A stretch of 64,000 bases of DNA from Nostoc sp. CHAB 5824 (GCF_020829665.1 NZ_JAIVFT010000013.1:142922-206921); one strand, 5' to 3'; shown: positions 36,201 through 43,664, numbered from the stretch's first letter. A program made the numbers and translations. Notes: generated by a model not told the origin, from the sequence alone.

Positions 36201-36615
36201 ATCCTGGCTCAAAGAACGCGCTATCCAGAATGATAACTGGAATGTGCGACGTGCAGCAGTTGAAGAATTAGCGAAGAATTTCAAAGATGACCCCGACACC
36301 AAATCTATCCTCAAAGAACGTGCTATCCAGGATGATAACTGGAATGTGCGACGTGCAGCAGTCGAAGAATTAGCTAAACACTTTAAATATCACCTTGAGT
36401 TGTTTGAAATTTACTACCACTGCGCTGTTAATGACCCCTTTGATAGCTATAAAAGCTATAACCGCAACCCTCGGCGTATTGCACTAGAGATAATTATCGA
36501 GCAATTTCCTCAGCATCCCCAGACTTTACCACTGTTGCGCGATCGCGCAGAGAATGACCCAGATCAGCAAGTGCGGGAATTTGCTCAGAAGAAGTTAAAG
36601 CAGTGGGAAGGGTAA
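33205..36615 (+). CDS. NACHT NTPase with HEAT-like repeats
   Basis: 1136 residues from the ATG at 33205 (open to 33163, but MLDWLAIWGVTQAAGF is the better start). An N-terminal helical domain (about 1-230) begins with an amphipathic, partly hydrophobic segment. The NACHT domain has Walker A GDPGSGKST (294-302), Walker B VMFDGLDE (375-382) and a TSRIIGY sensor block. After a helical linker come nine 34-residue HEAT-like repeats (about 760-1065) that are nearly identical in DNA, then degenerate repeats to the end. Such bacterial NLR-like proteins act as antiphage sensors; here that is inference. No separate effector gene is obvious. Confidence 0.9.
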   Translation: MLDWLAIWGVTQAAGFIFKPILEDLAKDAAKDWAKDLLKGIPSKIFQKLKKEDIEIAAGKALKEFLQLMQQQLKVRCKLAETEIKEYTKDIEKFISDKSVKEILGKAFDINCESLDAKTLEDIWNRLQLKPLPSKFNWQSLTEQYFTQVQELLLDSKELHHILELQKLSDIEINTKEIAGVVPEFNLVKYQEGIRECYGNLKLDSLDTSGYAYNELKLWRIFTAQNVRETHQVLPQVHELPKEHLRRLRESDQVEAVELEELERHKRVYFEQPIRSVLDVVNKKQDYKYIVILGDPGSGKSTLLQFLALNWAESPLDNVISLPIPLLIELRTYMRRREDKECNNFLEFFHKCSGAIAHLNQLELDKQLKAGNALVMFDGLDEVFDPGKREDVITDIHRFNNDYPDVQVIVTSRIIGYKPQRLLNAEFRHFILQDLDSEQIQDFIYRWHELTFTDAVDKVRKRERLQRGIEASKSIAELAGNPLLLTMMAILNRNQELPRDRATLYDQASRVLLHQWDVERALTEDKRLDPKTIDYKDKQAMLRQVAYLMQTGDKGLAGNLINENDLVKVLTDYLRTIEFDKPREAARVMINQLRTRNFMLCFLGADYYAFVHRTFLEYFCAWEFVWQFKETQTLTIEELKNEVFGKHWQDESWHEVLLLIAGMIEAKFVGEILDYLMAQDGEEEKFVNLFLAAKCLGEVRNRLLIASTANKLLNRLQDLTKYDLRYYYSFLDQEETKLVQEIRTQAVKAIATTWQDSADTKTWLKERATQDDDKDVRGAAVQELAKNFKDDPDTKSIIKERAIQDNNYFVRRAAVEELAKNFKDDPETKSFLKERATQDDNREGRRAAVQELAKNFKDDPDTKSWLKERATQDDNWEGRRAAVQGLAKNFKDDPDTKSFLKQRATQDDDNNVRCAAVQELAKNFKDDPDTKSFLKQRTTKDDNWNVRCAAVKELAKNFKDDPDTKSWLKERATQDDDNNVRGAAVQELAKNFKDDPDTKSWLKERAIQNDNWNVRRAAVEELAKNFKDDPDTKSILKERAIQDDNWNVRRAAVEELAKHFKYHLELFEIYYHCAVNDPFDSYKSYNRNPRRIALEIIIEQFPQHPQTLPLLRDRAENDPDQQVREFAQKKLKQWEG
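35482..36400 (+). repeat. nine 102-bp tandem repeats inside the NACHT gene
   Basis: Period 102 bp (34 codons). Codons for LAKNFKDDPDTKS and LKERATQDD hardly vary; differences concentrate on about six codons (WEG, NNV, REG, YFV, WNV, KDV) ahead of the RRAAV block. Low synonymous divergence points to recent expansion or gene conversion. Confidence 0.9.
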
Positions 36616-36665
36616 ATGTAAGCTAAGTATATGCCCAAGAAAATCAGAGAACTCAAAGCAAAAAA

Positions 36666-36896
36666 AAGCTTACTATTATCTATGTCACAATTCAGGAACA
36701 GACAATAAACCCAACCAATGAACAAGCACAAGCCTGTGTGCGAGTCTGCCAAATGTTGTCAAACACTTACAAAGATATCCACCTGTTTCGTTTTCAAATC
36801 CAAACTAGAGATGTGTATATTTTGGCAGGCGAAAATATTGAAATTATCGTACCCCCTAGTGGACTCTGGAGGTTTTTGAATGAAACCGAACTTTGA
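36666..36896 (+). CDS. DUF6888-like protein, copy 1, start unclear
   Basis: The frame ending TGA at 36894-36896 encodes YVTIQEQTINPTNEQAQACV, then CQMLSNTYKDIHLFRF and ILAGENIEIIV, and WRFLNET, clearly homologous to the 87-aa protein at 39669-39932. No ATG, GTG or TTG lies in frame upstream; an ATG at 36631 is in another frame and stops early. Either a rare start (ATT/ATA) is used or an upstream A-run (36660-36667) suffered a frameshift. Overlaps the next gene by 17 nt. Confidence 0.55.
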   Translation, partial: KLTIIYVTIQEQTINPTNEQAQACVRVCQMLSNTYKDIHLFRFQIQTRDVYILAGENIEIIVPPSGLWRFLNETEL

Positions 36897-37128
36897 AGCA
36901 ATGACTAACAAAGAATTAAAAGCTTATATAGTTGCACATCGAGATGATGATGAGGCTATTCGTGTCTTGTTTAGCCGCCGTAATCCTCCTGATTCAGAAG
37001 CAACATGGTACGGGCCATTGGTAGCTGAAGACGGTACGCCAATAGAAGAAAATATTCGTATTGCAGAAGAAGCAATCAGACAACGCATTGGGCAAGCAAA
37101 TCAAAGCAAGCAAGATTCTCAAAGTTAA
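36880..37128 (+). CDS. DUF6887-like protein, copy 1
   Basis: 82 residues: MKPNFEAMTNKELKAYIVAH, FSRRNPPDSEATWY and EDGTPIEENIRIAEEAIRQRI. A small helical protein; its paralogue is at 39922-40155. Both copies start inside the end of a DUF6888-like gene, so the pair is a unit of translation-coupled genes. Function unknown; such pairs are seen near toxin-antitoxin loci in cyanobacteria. Confidence 0.75.
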   Translation: MKPNFEAMTNKELKAYIVAHRDDDEAIRVLFSRRNPPDSEATWYGPLVAEDGTPIEENIRIAEEAIRQRIGQANQSKQDSQS

Positions 37129-37151
37129 GAATAAAAGATTGGCTAAAAATT

Positions 37152-37382
37152 ATGAACAACACAGAAGTTCGTCAGCAAATCAACCAATATCTGGATGTAT
37201 TATCTTCAGAACGCCTACAACTTGTTGCTGATTTTTTAGCATATTTGGCAGATAAGGAGAGTGAAGACGCTACCCAAGAGTTGCTTGATATCCCTGGATT
37301 TATTGAATCCTTTGAAAGAGGTAAAAAAGATATTGCTGAAGGTCGGGTAAAAAACTGGAGAACAATTCGGTCTGATGTATAA
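37152..37382 (+). CDS. RelB-like antitoxin
   Basis: 76 residues: helical N-terminus (VRQQINQYLDVLSSERLQLVADFLAYLAD) and a C-terminal tail (IPGFIESFERGKKDIAEGRVKNW) that would wrap the toxin. The stop overlaps the toxin start by 8 nt. Typical cyanobacterial antitoxin of RelE. Confidence 0.85.
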   Translation: MNNTEVRQQINQYLDVLSSERLQLVADFLAYLADKESEDATQELLDIPGFIESFERGKKDIAEGRVKNWRTIRSDV

Positions 37383-37635
37383 CGTTGTGTTATCCGCTAG
37401 AGCCGAGGAGATTTATGCTACAGCAGACCAAGCTTTAGCCAAAAAGGTTGCTAGATGCTTTGAGCAACTAGAACAAAATCCTCGGTTTCATCCTAATGTT
37501 AAACCTCTCAAAGGTGACTTTGCAGGTTATTATCGCTATCGCATTGGTGATTATCGAGTAATCTATCAAGTTGATGATGGAACAAATCAAGTCATGGTAA
37601 CTACCATTGCTCATCGACGAGAAGCTTATGAATAA
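37375..37635 (+). CDS. RelE/ParE-family toxin
   Basis: 86 residues with VVLSARAEEIYATADQ, a central helix and the conserved KPLKGDFAGYYRYRIGDYRVIYQVD core followed by VTTIAHRREAYE (Arg and His of the mRNA-cleaving RelE type). Overlaps the antitoxin gene and the following HicB-like gene, so three genes are coupled. Confidence 0.9.
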   Translation: MYNVVLSARAEEIYATADQALAKKVARCFEQLEQNPRFHPNVKPLKGDFAGYYRYRIGDYRVIYQVDDGTNQVMVTTIAHRREAYE

Positions 37636-37855
37636 ATATACAATTGTGATTCAATGGTCAGAAGAAGACCATTGTTATGTGGTTTTGCTACCTGATTTTA
37701 CGGATATAATGCAGCCTTGCACTCACGGAGAGACTTATGAAGAAGCTCTTAAAAATGCTCAGGAAGTTTTAGAAATGCTGATTGAATCATCTTTGGCTAA
37801 CGGTGAAACTCTACCAGAGCCTAAGACGCTAGGAAAGTCTTTGAAAGTTGCATAA
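37628..37855 (+). CDS. HicB-like protein
   Basis: 75 residues from the ATG at 37628, which lies inside the relE end. HicB fold: YTIVIQWSEEDHCYVVLLPDF, THGETYEEALKNAQEVLEMLIES. No HicA toxin follows, so it is an orphan antitoxin or has another role. Same strand, same operon as RelBE by overlap. Confidence 0.8.
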   Translation: MNKYTIVIQWSEEDHCYVVLLPDFTDIMQPCTHGETYEEALKNAQEVLEMLIESSLANGETLPEPKTLGKSLKVA

Positions 37856-37880
37856 AATTTAGGAATTAAAGAGGTAGCTT

Positions 37881-38135
37881 ATGAACACATCTGTAAATAC
37901 AACCAAAGTCTACGATGAAATTATAGAGTTTATTGCTGCTGGAACCACTTCCCAAAGTGTTATCGATTTCAAACTCTCGGATGCAGCCAAAGACCGTTTA
38001 GAGGATCTCGTTTACCGTGCAAAAACTGAAGGTCTTACAGGAAGTGACGAACGAGAGTTAGATCATTTTCTCACGCTAGAGCATATTATGAGGTTGGCAA
38101 AAGCAAGAGCTACTCAGTACATTAACCCTAAGTAA
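37881..38135 (+). CDS. small conserved protein upstream of HNH nuclease
   Basis: 84 residues, helical, soluble: VYDEIIEFIAAGTTSQSVIDFKLSDAAKDRLEDLVYRAK and DERELDHFLTLEHIMRLAKAR. GAGGTAGC ribosome site 7 nt before the ATG. In cyanobacteria such proteins often precede an HNH nuclease gene, as here; an antitoxin- or immunity-like role is a guess. Confidence 0.7.
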   Translation: MNTSVNTTKVYDEIIEFIAAGTTSQSVIDFKLSDAAKDRLEDLVYRAKTEGLTGSDERELDHFLTLEHIMRLAKARATQYINPK

Positions 38136-38144
38136 GTATTCAAG

Positions 38145-38586
38145 ATGTCTCGTCTATATTATTAATGCAGAACTGCGGCGTTTAGTTGCTGATCGCGCCG
38201 CCCATCTATGCGAGTATTGTTTATATCCAGAATTAGACGGCTTAGGTTTTCAAGTTGACCATATAATCAGTGTTAAACACGGCGGCGCTACAACAGCAGA
38301 TAATCTCTGCTATGCCTGTATTTTCTGTAACCTGCAAAAAGGCACGGATTTGGGGTCAATTAATTGGCAAACTGGCGAACTTGTCCGGTTTTTTAACCCA
38401 CGCAGAGACTTTTGGGGTGAGCATTTTCGACTAGATGAGGCTGTAATTCAGCATCAAACAGATATAGGTGAAGTAACCGCACGTATCCTAGATTTTAACG
38501 GCAATGAAAGAATTGTAGAACGACAAGCTTTGATTGCATCTGGTCAGTATCCCTCAGCATCGGCGCTAAAACAGATAAATAAATAG
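38145..38586 (+). pseudogene. HNH endonuclease with +1 frameshift near the start
   Basis: The main frame encodes AELRRLVADRAAHLCEYC, VDHIISVKHGGATTADNL, CYACIFCNLQKG and so on, a complete HNH core with zinc cysteines and DH/N/N catalytic residues. The natural start ATGTCTCGTCTATAT (38145-38159) is one base out of frame: an extra T at 38160 separates it from the rest. Without it the product would begin MSRLYINAELRRL. So the gene is broken, a sequencing error exists, or translation starts elsewhere. The catalytic part is otherwise intact. Confidence 0.75.
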
Positions 38587-38676
38587 GTTATGATGTGCGA
38601 TCGCGCTTACCAATGGGAATTCTATACTTAGCAACTATTGCTACTTCATCATTAAAACTCCCAAGGTAAATATACA

Positions 38677-39153
38677 ATGTCCTATCAAAATATTGCAGCC
38701 GCCCTTTCGCCACAAGATATCCAAGAAATCAAAGCCGCGCTACAAAAAATCCAACAAAAGATGCCCTTTTTAGTCACTCTTAGCACTGAAGAACGGCGCA
38801 AGTTGGTAAAAATGGGCGATAAAAGCCTAGCGTTTGTAAACAATAGCGTCACTGCTGCTCAGTCTAACCGCGAAATTCTTCCAGCCACTTTTGACGTTGA
38901 AGAACTTGTCCGGGATTATCAATTAGCCACTGTGCTTACCGAAGTTTTAATTTCAATGCAGCAACTCACCGAACAGGTAGATGATACTCTAATGGCAGTC
39001 GGTAGTGAAGCTATGACTAGTAGTTTGACGGTTTATGACTACGTAAAGACAGCATCGAAAAAGACTCCAGGTTTAAAAACTGTCGCTGAACAGTTGGGCG
39101 AACGTTTTAAAGCTATTGGTAGAGGTAAAACTACTAAAACTCCTGTCTCTTGA
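38677..39153 (+). CDS. conserved hypothetical protein, 158 aa
   Basis: Helical, soluble protein: LSPQDIQEIKAALQKIQQKMPFLVTLS, ERRKLVKMGDKSLAFV, then LATVLTEVLISMQQLTEQVDDTLMAVGSEAMTSSL. No known domain. The LTEQVDDTLMAVG segment resembles one in the 141-aa protein at 4253-4678. A clear terminator follows. Function unknown. Confidence 0.65.
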   Translation: MSYQNIAAALSPQDIQEIKAALQKIQQKMPFLVTLSTEERRKLVKMGDKSLAFVNNSVTAAQSNREILPATFDVEELVRDYQLATVLTEVLISMQQLTEQVDDTLMAVGSEAMTSSLTVYDYVKTASKKTPGLKTVAEQLGERFKAIGRGKTTKTPVS

Positions 39154-39178
39154 TGATTTAATACTCGTAGGCGAACTG

Positions 39179-39212
39179 TAGGGGCGTACAGATGTACGCC
39201 CCTATTTTGTTT
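39179..39212 (+). terminator. Rho-independent terminator
   Basis: TAGGGGCGTAC-AGAT-GTACGCCCCTA, 11-bp perfect stem with 4-nt loop, followed by TTTTGTTT. It lies 25 nt after the stop of the 158-aa gene. Confidence 0.85.
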
Positions 39213-39214
39213 AT

Positions 39215-39520
39215 CCACCTTTTATCTCCGTCAACGAGTCTTTGAACTGGATGAATCCACCTTTTATCTCCGTCAACGAGTCTTTGAACTGGATGAATCC
39301 ACCTTTTATCTCCGTCAACGAGTCTTTGAACTGGATGAATCCACCTTTTATCTCCGTCAACGAGTCTTTAAACTGGATGAATCCACCTTTTATCTCCGTC
39401 AACGAGTCTTTAAACTGGATGAATCCACCTTTTATCTCCGTCAACGAGTCTTTAAACTGGATGAATCCACCTTTGAACTCCGTTAACGAGTCTTTGAACT
39501 CCATTAATGAGTCTCGAAAA
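39215..39520. repeat. 42-bp tandem repeat, about seven copies
   Basis: Units starting CCACCTTTTATCTCCGTCAA at 39215, 39257, 39299, 39341, 39383, 39425 and (diverged) 39467. Since 42 is a multiple of three, both strands stay open: NWMNPPFISVNESL on plus, KGGFIQFKDSLTEI on minus (39211-39549, ATG at 39549, with a unique 20-residue start). Whether a peptide is made is not known; the minus frame looks like an amphipathic helix repeat. Confidence 0.85.
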
Positions 39521-39668
39521 TCGAAATGTTTACCCTTGGCAAAGCTCATTCGCGCACCAGTTGCTTTTCCAAGAGGAGACGTTTTTGTTAGCTTGCTTAA
39601 GAGGAGGGGTACAAGTCGGGGAACCCGCCTAACACACTGACTTTGCTATATAGATAAAACCCAACTCT

Positions 39669-39932
39669 GTGGGTTTCAAATTCTGGAAGAGATTTTTTCA
39701 CCCTGTCAGGCTTAATATTACTTGTGTCACAATTGAGGAAAACAATATATATCCTACAACTCGGCAAGCACTTATGTGCGTGATTATTTGCCAGTACTTG
39801 TCCAATTTCTACCGAGAAATTCAGCTATTCCGTTTTAGTGACACAACTGGTAATGTATTTATTTTGGCAGGTGATGAACTGCAAATCCTTGTATTTCGTG
39901 ATGGAACTTGGAGATTTGTAAATGAAACCTAA
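39669..39932 (+). CDS. DUF6888-like protein, copy 2
   Basis: 87 residues from GTG at 39669, but the shared region with copy 1 begins near residue 20 (VTIEENNIYPTTRQALMCV), so the true start may be later. Further blocks: CQYLSNFYREIQLFRF, VFILAGDELQILV, WRFVNET. Overlaps the next gene by 11 nt, as in the pair at 36666. Confidence 0.65.
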   Translation: MGFKFWKRFFHPVRLNITCVTIEENNIYPTTRQALMCVIICQYLSNFYREIQLFRFSDTTGNVFILAGDELQILVFRDGTWRFVNET

Positions 39933-40155
39933 TTTTGCCCAAATGTCCACTAAAGAATTGAGGGCCTATGTACTTGCTAATCGGGAAGATATAGAAGCGT
40001 TGGAAATCCTATTTAGTCGCCGCACTCCCGACTTAGAAGCAATTATATATCCGTCGATGTTTACTGAAGATGGTAAACCTATAGAAGAGAATAATCGCAT
40101 AATTGCAGAAGCGATCGCTCAAAGAATCCAGCAAGAGAAGAATAATCAGAGTTAA
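39922..40155 (+). CDS. DUF6887-like protein, copy 2
   Basis: 77 residues, paralogue of 36880-37128: MKPNFAQMSTKELRAYVLAN, FSRRTPDLEAIIY, EDGKPIEENNRIIAEAIAQRI. The two DUF6888-DUF6887 pairs frame the RelBE/HicB/HNH genes and probably arose by duplication. Function unknown. Confidence 0.75.
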   Translation: MKPNFAQMSTKELRAYVLANREDIEALEILFSRRTPDLEAIIYPSMFTEDGKPIEENNRIIAEAIAQRIQQEKNNQS

Positions 40156-40553
40156 TAGTGCTGACAAGGGCAAAGCCCTCTAGGCTATATTTGGTTTTGT
40201 TGATATCTAGCCAGTTGCAGAGCGGGAACTGAACTCTGTTGAGCGCTGTATCAATTATGTAGAGTTATTCTACAGCACTCATTTGACAACTGGCATAGCT
40301 GGGACATCAGAAGCGGGAAGTTTTGCCCTATCCCTCGTGCAACTTCTTCACTGTCCCGTTGTGTTGATATCTCTATTAAAGCTGCAACTCGAAGTCATGA
40401 AATGCCAAATTGCCAAAATAGCTAAGGGCGGTATCTCATCCCCATATTCTTTTAGTGGAACAGCTAATCTTCGCCCAAGATTTGCCACCACACGCCACTC
40501 ATCACTCCAATAGCCTCTTATCCCATCGTTGACTAATGCTGTGATACCTGAAG
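40156..40553. other. intergenic region
   Basis: 398 nt with no believable gene. A small hairpin AGGGC-AAA-GCCCT at 40167-40179 follows the DUF6887 gene and could end that transcript, but it lacks a clear U-run. Confidence 0.4.
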
Positions 40554-41900
40554 TTACAGAGGTGTCCCAGAAGGCTGCTGTACTCTAGTGTTAACAGCTT
40601 TTGGTTCTACAAAAGCTTCTCTACCTGTAATCAATCTAGAGCGACGATTACGAGTGATATAATTCCACGCCCACTGAAATACTACTAGTAATTTAGTGTC
40701 AAACTCGATTAAGAAGTAGATGTGAACTAATAGCCAAAATGCCCAAGCAATGAAACCTGTGAGTTTAATTAAGCCTAAATCTACAACAGCTAAATTTTGC
40801 CCAATCATCGCTAAACTACCCACATCGTTGTAATGAAATTGTGGCAAAGTCTTACCTTGAAGCCGTCGTTGAATTAGTTTACCTACATACTCTCCTTGTT
40901 GTTTAGCTACGGGTGCAACACCAGGTAAGACTTTACTATCTTGGTGGGAGAAGTTGGCTAAATCTCCAATTACGAAAATGTTGTCATAACCCTCGATAGA
41001 CAAGTCAGGTTCTACAATTACACGCCCAGAGTAATCGCACTCTACACCTGTACTTTCTGCTAAGACTTTCCCCATTGGGGAACCTTGAACACCTGCTGCC
41101 CACAATATAGTGTTTGAGGCAATTTCTGTAAATTCATTGTCTTGCTTGAAAGTAACGATACCACCTTCAATATTTGTCACCCTAGTGTGAGTGTGGAGTT
41201 CCACACCCAACTTTTGCAAAGATACTGCTGCTGATGCCGATAACTCTGGCGCAATGTGTGGGAGGATGCGAGGGCCCCCTTGTAATAGTAAAATTTTCGT
41301 TTCTGAAGTGTCGATGCTGCGGAAATCTTCTTTGAGAGTTTTGTATGCCAATTCTGCGATCGCACCTGCTAATTCTACACCAGTCGGGCCACCCCCCACA
41401 ATCACAAAACTCAACCAAGCACGGCGAATTTCTGGATCAGTTTCTTTTTCTGCTGCTTCAAATGCGCCAAATATCCGGCGACGCATTTCTATCGCATCTT
41501 CCACAGTTTTCAAGCCAGGAGCAACTTTTTCCCAGCTATCCTTACCAAAATAGGAATGGTTCGCACCTGTGGCAACAATTAATGTATCATAAGGTACTAC
41601 TTCATCACCCAAAATAACCTGTTGTGCTTTTGGATCAATATTATTTACTTCTCCCAACAACACTTTTGTATTCTTGCTTTTGCTAAATACAGATCGCAAT
41701 GGTGCGGAAATATCAGAAGGTGATAGCGTACCTGTCGCAACTTGATATAAAAGCGGCTGAAATAGGTGAAAGTTACGTTTATCAATGAGAGTAACATTTA
41801 CATTCGCTGCATTCAGAGCCTTTGCTGCATACAGTCCACCGAAACCACCACCAACGATAACAACCTGATGGGGTGCATTCTTCTCAAGTGAGACTGCCAT
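40554..41900 (-). CDS. ndb: type II NAD(P)H:quinone oxidoreductase (NDH-2)
   Basis: 448 residues. FAD-binding GGGFGGLYAAKAL near the start, second dinucleotide motif VGGGPTGVELAGAIAEL, FVIGDLANF block, and a C-terminal membrane-associating stretch (WAFWLLVHIYFLIEF). A non-pumping NADH dehydrogenase of the thylakoid or plasma membrane that helps set the quinone pool redox state. Cyanobacteria have several paralogues; which one cannot be said. Confidence 0.92.
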   Translation of the reverse strand: MAVSLEKNAPHQVVIVGGGFGGLYAAKALNAANVNVTLIDKRNFHLFQPLLYQVATGTLSPSDISAPLRSVFSKSKNTKVLLGEVNNIDPKAQQVILGDEVVPYDTLIVATGANHSYFGKDSWEKVAPGLKTVEDAIEMRRRIFGAFEAAEKETDPEIRRAWLSFVIVGGGPTGVELAGAIAELAYKTLKEDFRSIDTSETKILLLQGGPRILPHIAPELSASAAVSLQKLGVELHTHTRVTNIEGGIVTFKQDNEFTEIASNTILWAAGVQGSPMGKVLAESTGVECDYSGRVIVEPDLSIEGYDNIFVIGDLANFSHQDSKVLPGVAPVAKQQGEYVGKLIQRRLQGKTLPQFHYNDVGSLAMIGQNLAVVDLGLIKLTGFIAWAFWLLVHIYFLIEFDTKLLVVFQWAWNYITRNRRSRLITGREAFVEPKAVNTRVQQPSGTPL

Positions 41901-42611
41901 AAGAAAAATTTCCTTGTGTTAAGAAGTTGTAACTATTCTTAACAAAGATGTAACAGCATTATGATGGAGGTTGCTGTTTATTTAGAACAATTGAAAAAAT
42001 AATCAAAGTAGTCAAAGTTAGTAATGAGTCATTATAAAGAGGGAACAGCTTAGTAATTATCAATTCAGCAATTAGGTATATTTGCACTTATTGAAATGCT
42101 TTCCTTCAACACATCTATATAATAAGATATTCACTATGAGCGATAACTATATTTTGAAACGTATACATACATACAGACAGCAAATCCTAAAATAAAATAA
42201 AGAAACCTGTCTTTCGCCTAACCAAATAATAGGATAATAATAGTAGTAGCATATACAGAAAATCCATTTGTAGCTTCATCAAACTCATATTTGAGTGCAT
42301 CTGAGTACAGCTTAATATATTGCAAAATATCTTGACGAAATCTTAGCAAAGGCTTACAGGTAAAGTTTTTTGTAGCGAACATAGAAATTCTTAAACCCTG
42401 CCCCAAAAATACTAGTACCCCCATCGTTAAAGACTAGCGCCCCTACCCCAAGATAAATTTTAAGTTTATCTTGAGTCGGGGTTTTGGCGTTTGAGTACAA
42501 CCTTAATCAATCCAATAAATCCAATCAGCGTTAGGTTTCCTATCGAGTTGAAAGTCACCTGATATAAGCATAAAAATAGCAGATGGCTTTTTTACCAGAT
42601 AGACATTACCG
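41901..42611. other. intergenic region with a long imperfect inverted repeat
   Basis: 711 nt. At about 42438-42482 CCCCAAGATAAA and TTTATCTTGAGTCGGGG can pair with a 7-nt loop and a small bulge, a terminator-like hairpin without a gene before it. A 68-residue minus-strand open frame (42218-42424) has no good ribosome site or family and is not called. Promoters for ndb and cysE should be here. Confidence 0.45.
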
Positions 42612-43352
42612 ATGCAACAGTCTTTAGACAGTATTAGCGAGCGCCAGACTACCAAAACGCAGGATTCTGCACATACATCCATGCTGAAAAATTTACTCTC
42701 TGGCGTTTTTTTTGAGCCATTATTGAGTGATTTTCGCATTATTTTTGAGCGCGACCCAGCAGCACGTAATTGGCTAGAAGTGGTGTTTTGCTACCCTGGA
42801 TTGCACGCACTCTCTTTGCATCGTCTTGCTCACTGGTTACATTGTCGAGGAGTTGGTTTTATCCCCCGCTTAATTTCTCATTTGGGGCGATTTTTAACAG
42901 GAATTGAAATTCACCCAGGTGCAGAAATTGGTCAGGGCGTGTTTATCGACCACGGAATGGGTGTTGTGATTGGCGAAACTGCGATCGTAGGCGACTATAC
43001 GCTGATTTATCAGGGCGTCACCCTTGGCGGAACTGGTAAAGAAAGTGGTAAGCGTCATCCCACAGTGGGCAAAAATGCAGTGATCGGGGCGGGTGCGAAA
43101 GTTTTGGGTAATTTGCAAATTGGCGATCGCGTCCGTATTGGCGCGGGTTCCATTGTCTTGCGGAATATCCCCAGCGATTGCACAGTTGTGGGAGTTCCCG
43201 GTCGAATTATTTCTCGGAATCAAAACGCCAGCCTTTCTCCTTTAGAACATGGAAAGCTACCCGATGTGGAAGCAACCGTGATTCGTTCTTTGCTCTCGCG
43301 CATAGAGCAACTTGAAAAACAACTGCAAGCTTTAGAAATCAAGAGTCATTAG
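42612..43352 (+). CDS. cysE: serine O-acetyltransferase
   Basis: 246 residues. Left-handed beta-helix hexapeptide repeats (IHPGAEIGQGVFIDHGMGVVIGETAIVG ...) with the catalytic His in IDHGMG and the GKESGKRHPT block; a helical N-terminal domain precedes. It makes O-acetylserine for cysteine synthesis. In Anabaena a cysE copy lies just upstream of nifV, as here, so it probably supplies cysteine sulfur for nitrogenase. A second Met (42681) is an alternative start. Confidence 0.92.
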   Translation: MQQSLDSISERQTTKTQDSAHTSMLKNLLSGVFFEPLLSDFRIIFERDPAARNWLEVVFCYPGLHALSLHRLAHWLHCRGVGFIPRLISHLGRFLTGIEIHPGAEIGQGVFIDHGMGVVIGETAIVGDYTLIYQGVTLGGTGKESGKRHPTVGKNAVIGAGAKVLGNLQIGDRVRIGAGSIVLRNIPSDCTVVGVPGRIISRNQNASLSPLEHGKLPDVEATVIRSLLSRIEQLEKQLQALEIKSH

Positions 43353-43420
43353 TCATTGGTCATTGGTCATTAGCAAAAGACAAATGACAAAGGACAAAGG
43401 ACAAAGGACAAAGGACAAAT
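43345..43420. repeat. heptamer short tandem repeat (GGACAAA)
   Basis: GTCATTGGTCATTGGTCATT followed by GACAAAGGACAAAGGACAAAGGACAAATGAC. The two halves are partly complementary and can form a long hairpin. Similar heptamer tracts occur at 23021, 53363, 55114, 58100 and 63580. Confidence 0.75.
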
Positions 43421-43664
43421 GACAAATCACACTTTAAGCGATCAAGTTTTGCAGATTCCTTTGAGCGATCGCTGGCGAATCTATCATCGATTGCAAGAGT
43501 TAAAAATTAAGAGTTCCTGTCCCTCCGATGGTTCTTTACGAGTGCAAGTGAACAATTTGCTAGAAGCGATATTGATTCGCAGTACAGTTATGCAATTTCT
43601 TGCTTCTCGTCAGGAATTATTAGAGTGGCTAGAGCGTTGCTGGCATTATAGTGATGAGTCATGA
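43419..43664 (+). CDS. small conserved protein in the cysE-nifV locus
   Basis: 81 residues: LSDQVLQIPLSDRWRIYHRLQELKI and LRVQVNNLLEAILIRSTVMQFLASRQELLEWLERCW. Helical, soluble, no known domain. A small gene in this place is known from Anabaena (asr1405 type). It may belong to the nif locus; function unknown. Confidence 0.75.
   Translation: MTNHTLSDQVLQIPLSDRWRIYHRLQELKIKSSCPSDGSLRVQVNNLLEAILIRSTVMQFLASRQELLEWLERCWHYSDES

Noticed and set aside
35625..36314. 229-codon minus-strand frame under the NACHT repeats
   Set aside because: Shadow of the in-frame 102-bp repeats of the real plus-strand gene.
39215..39520. Considered a CRISPR array
   Set aside because: Units are contiguous 42-bp tandem copies without unique spacers.
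40283..40513. 76-codon plus-strand frame
   Set aside because: No ribosome site, no motif, rare composition; not supported.
43345..43420. Considered a CRISPR-like or iteron array
   Set aside because: Only 7-bp heptamer units, the common short tandem repeats of heterocystous cyanobacteria.
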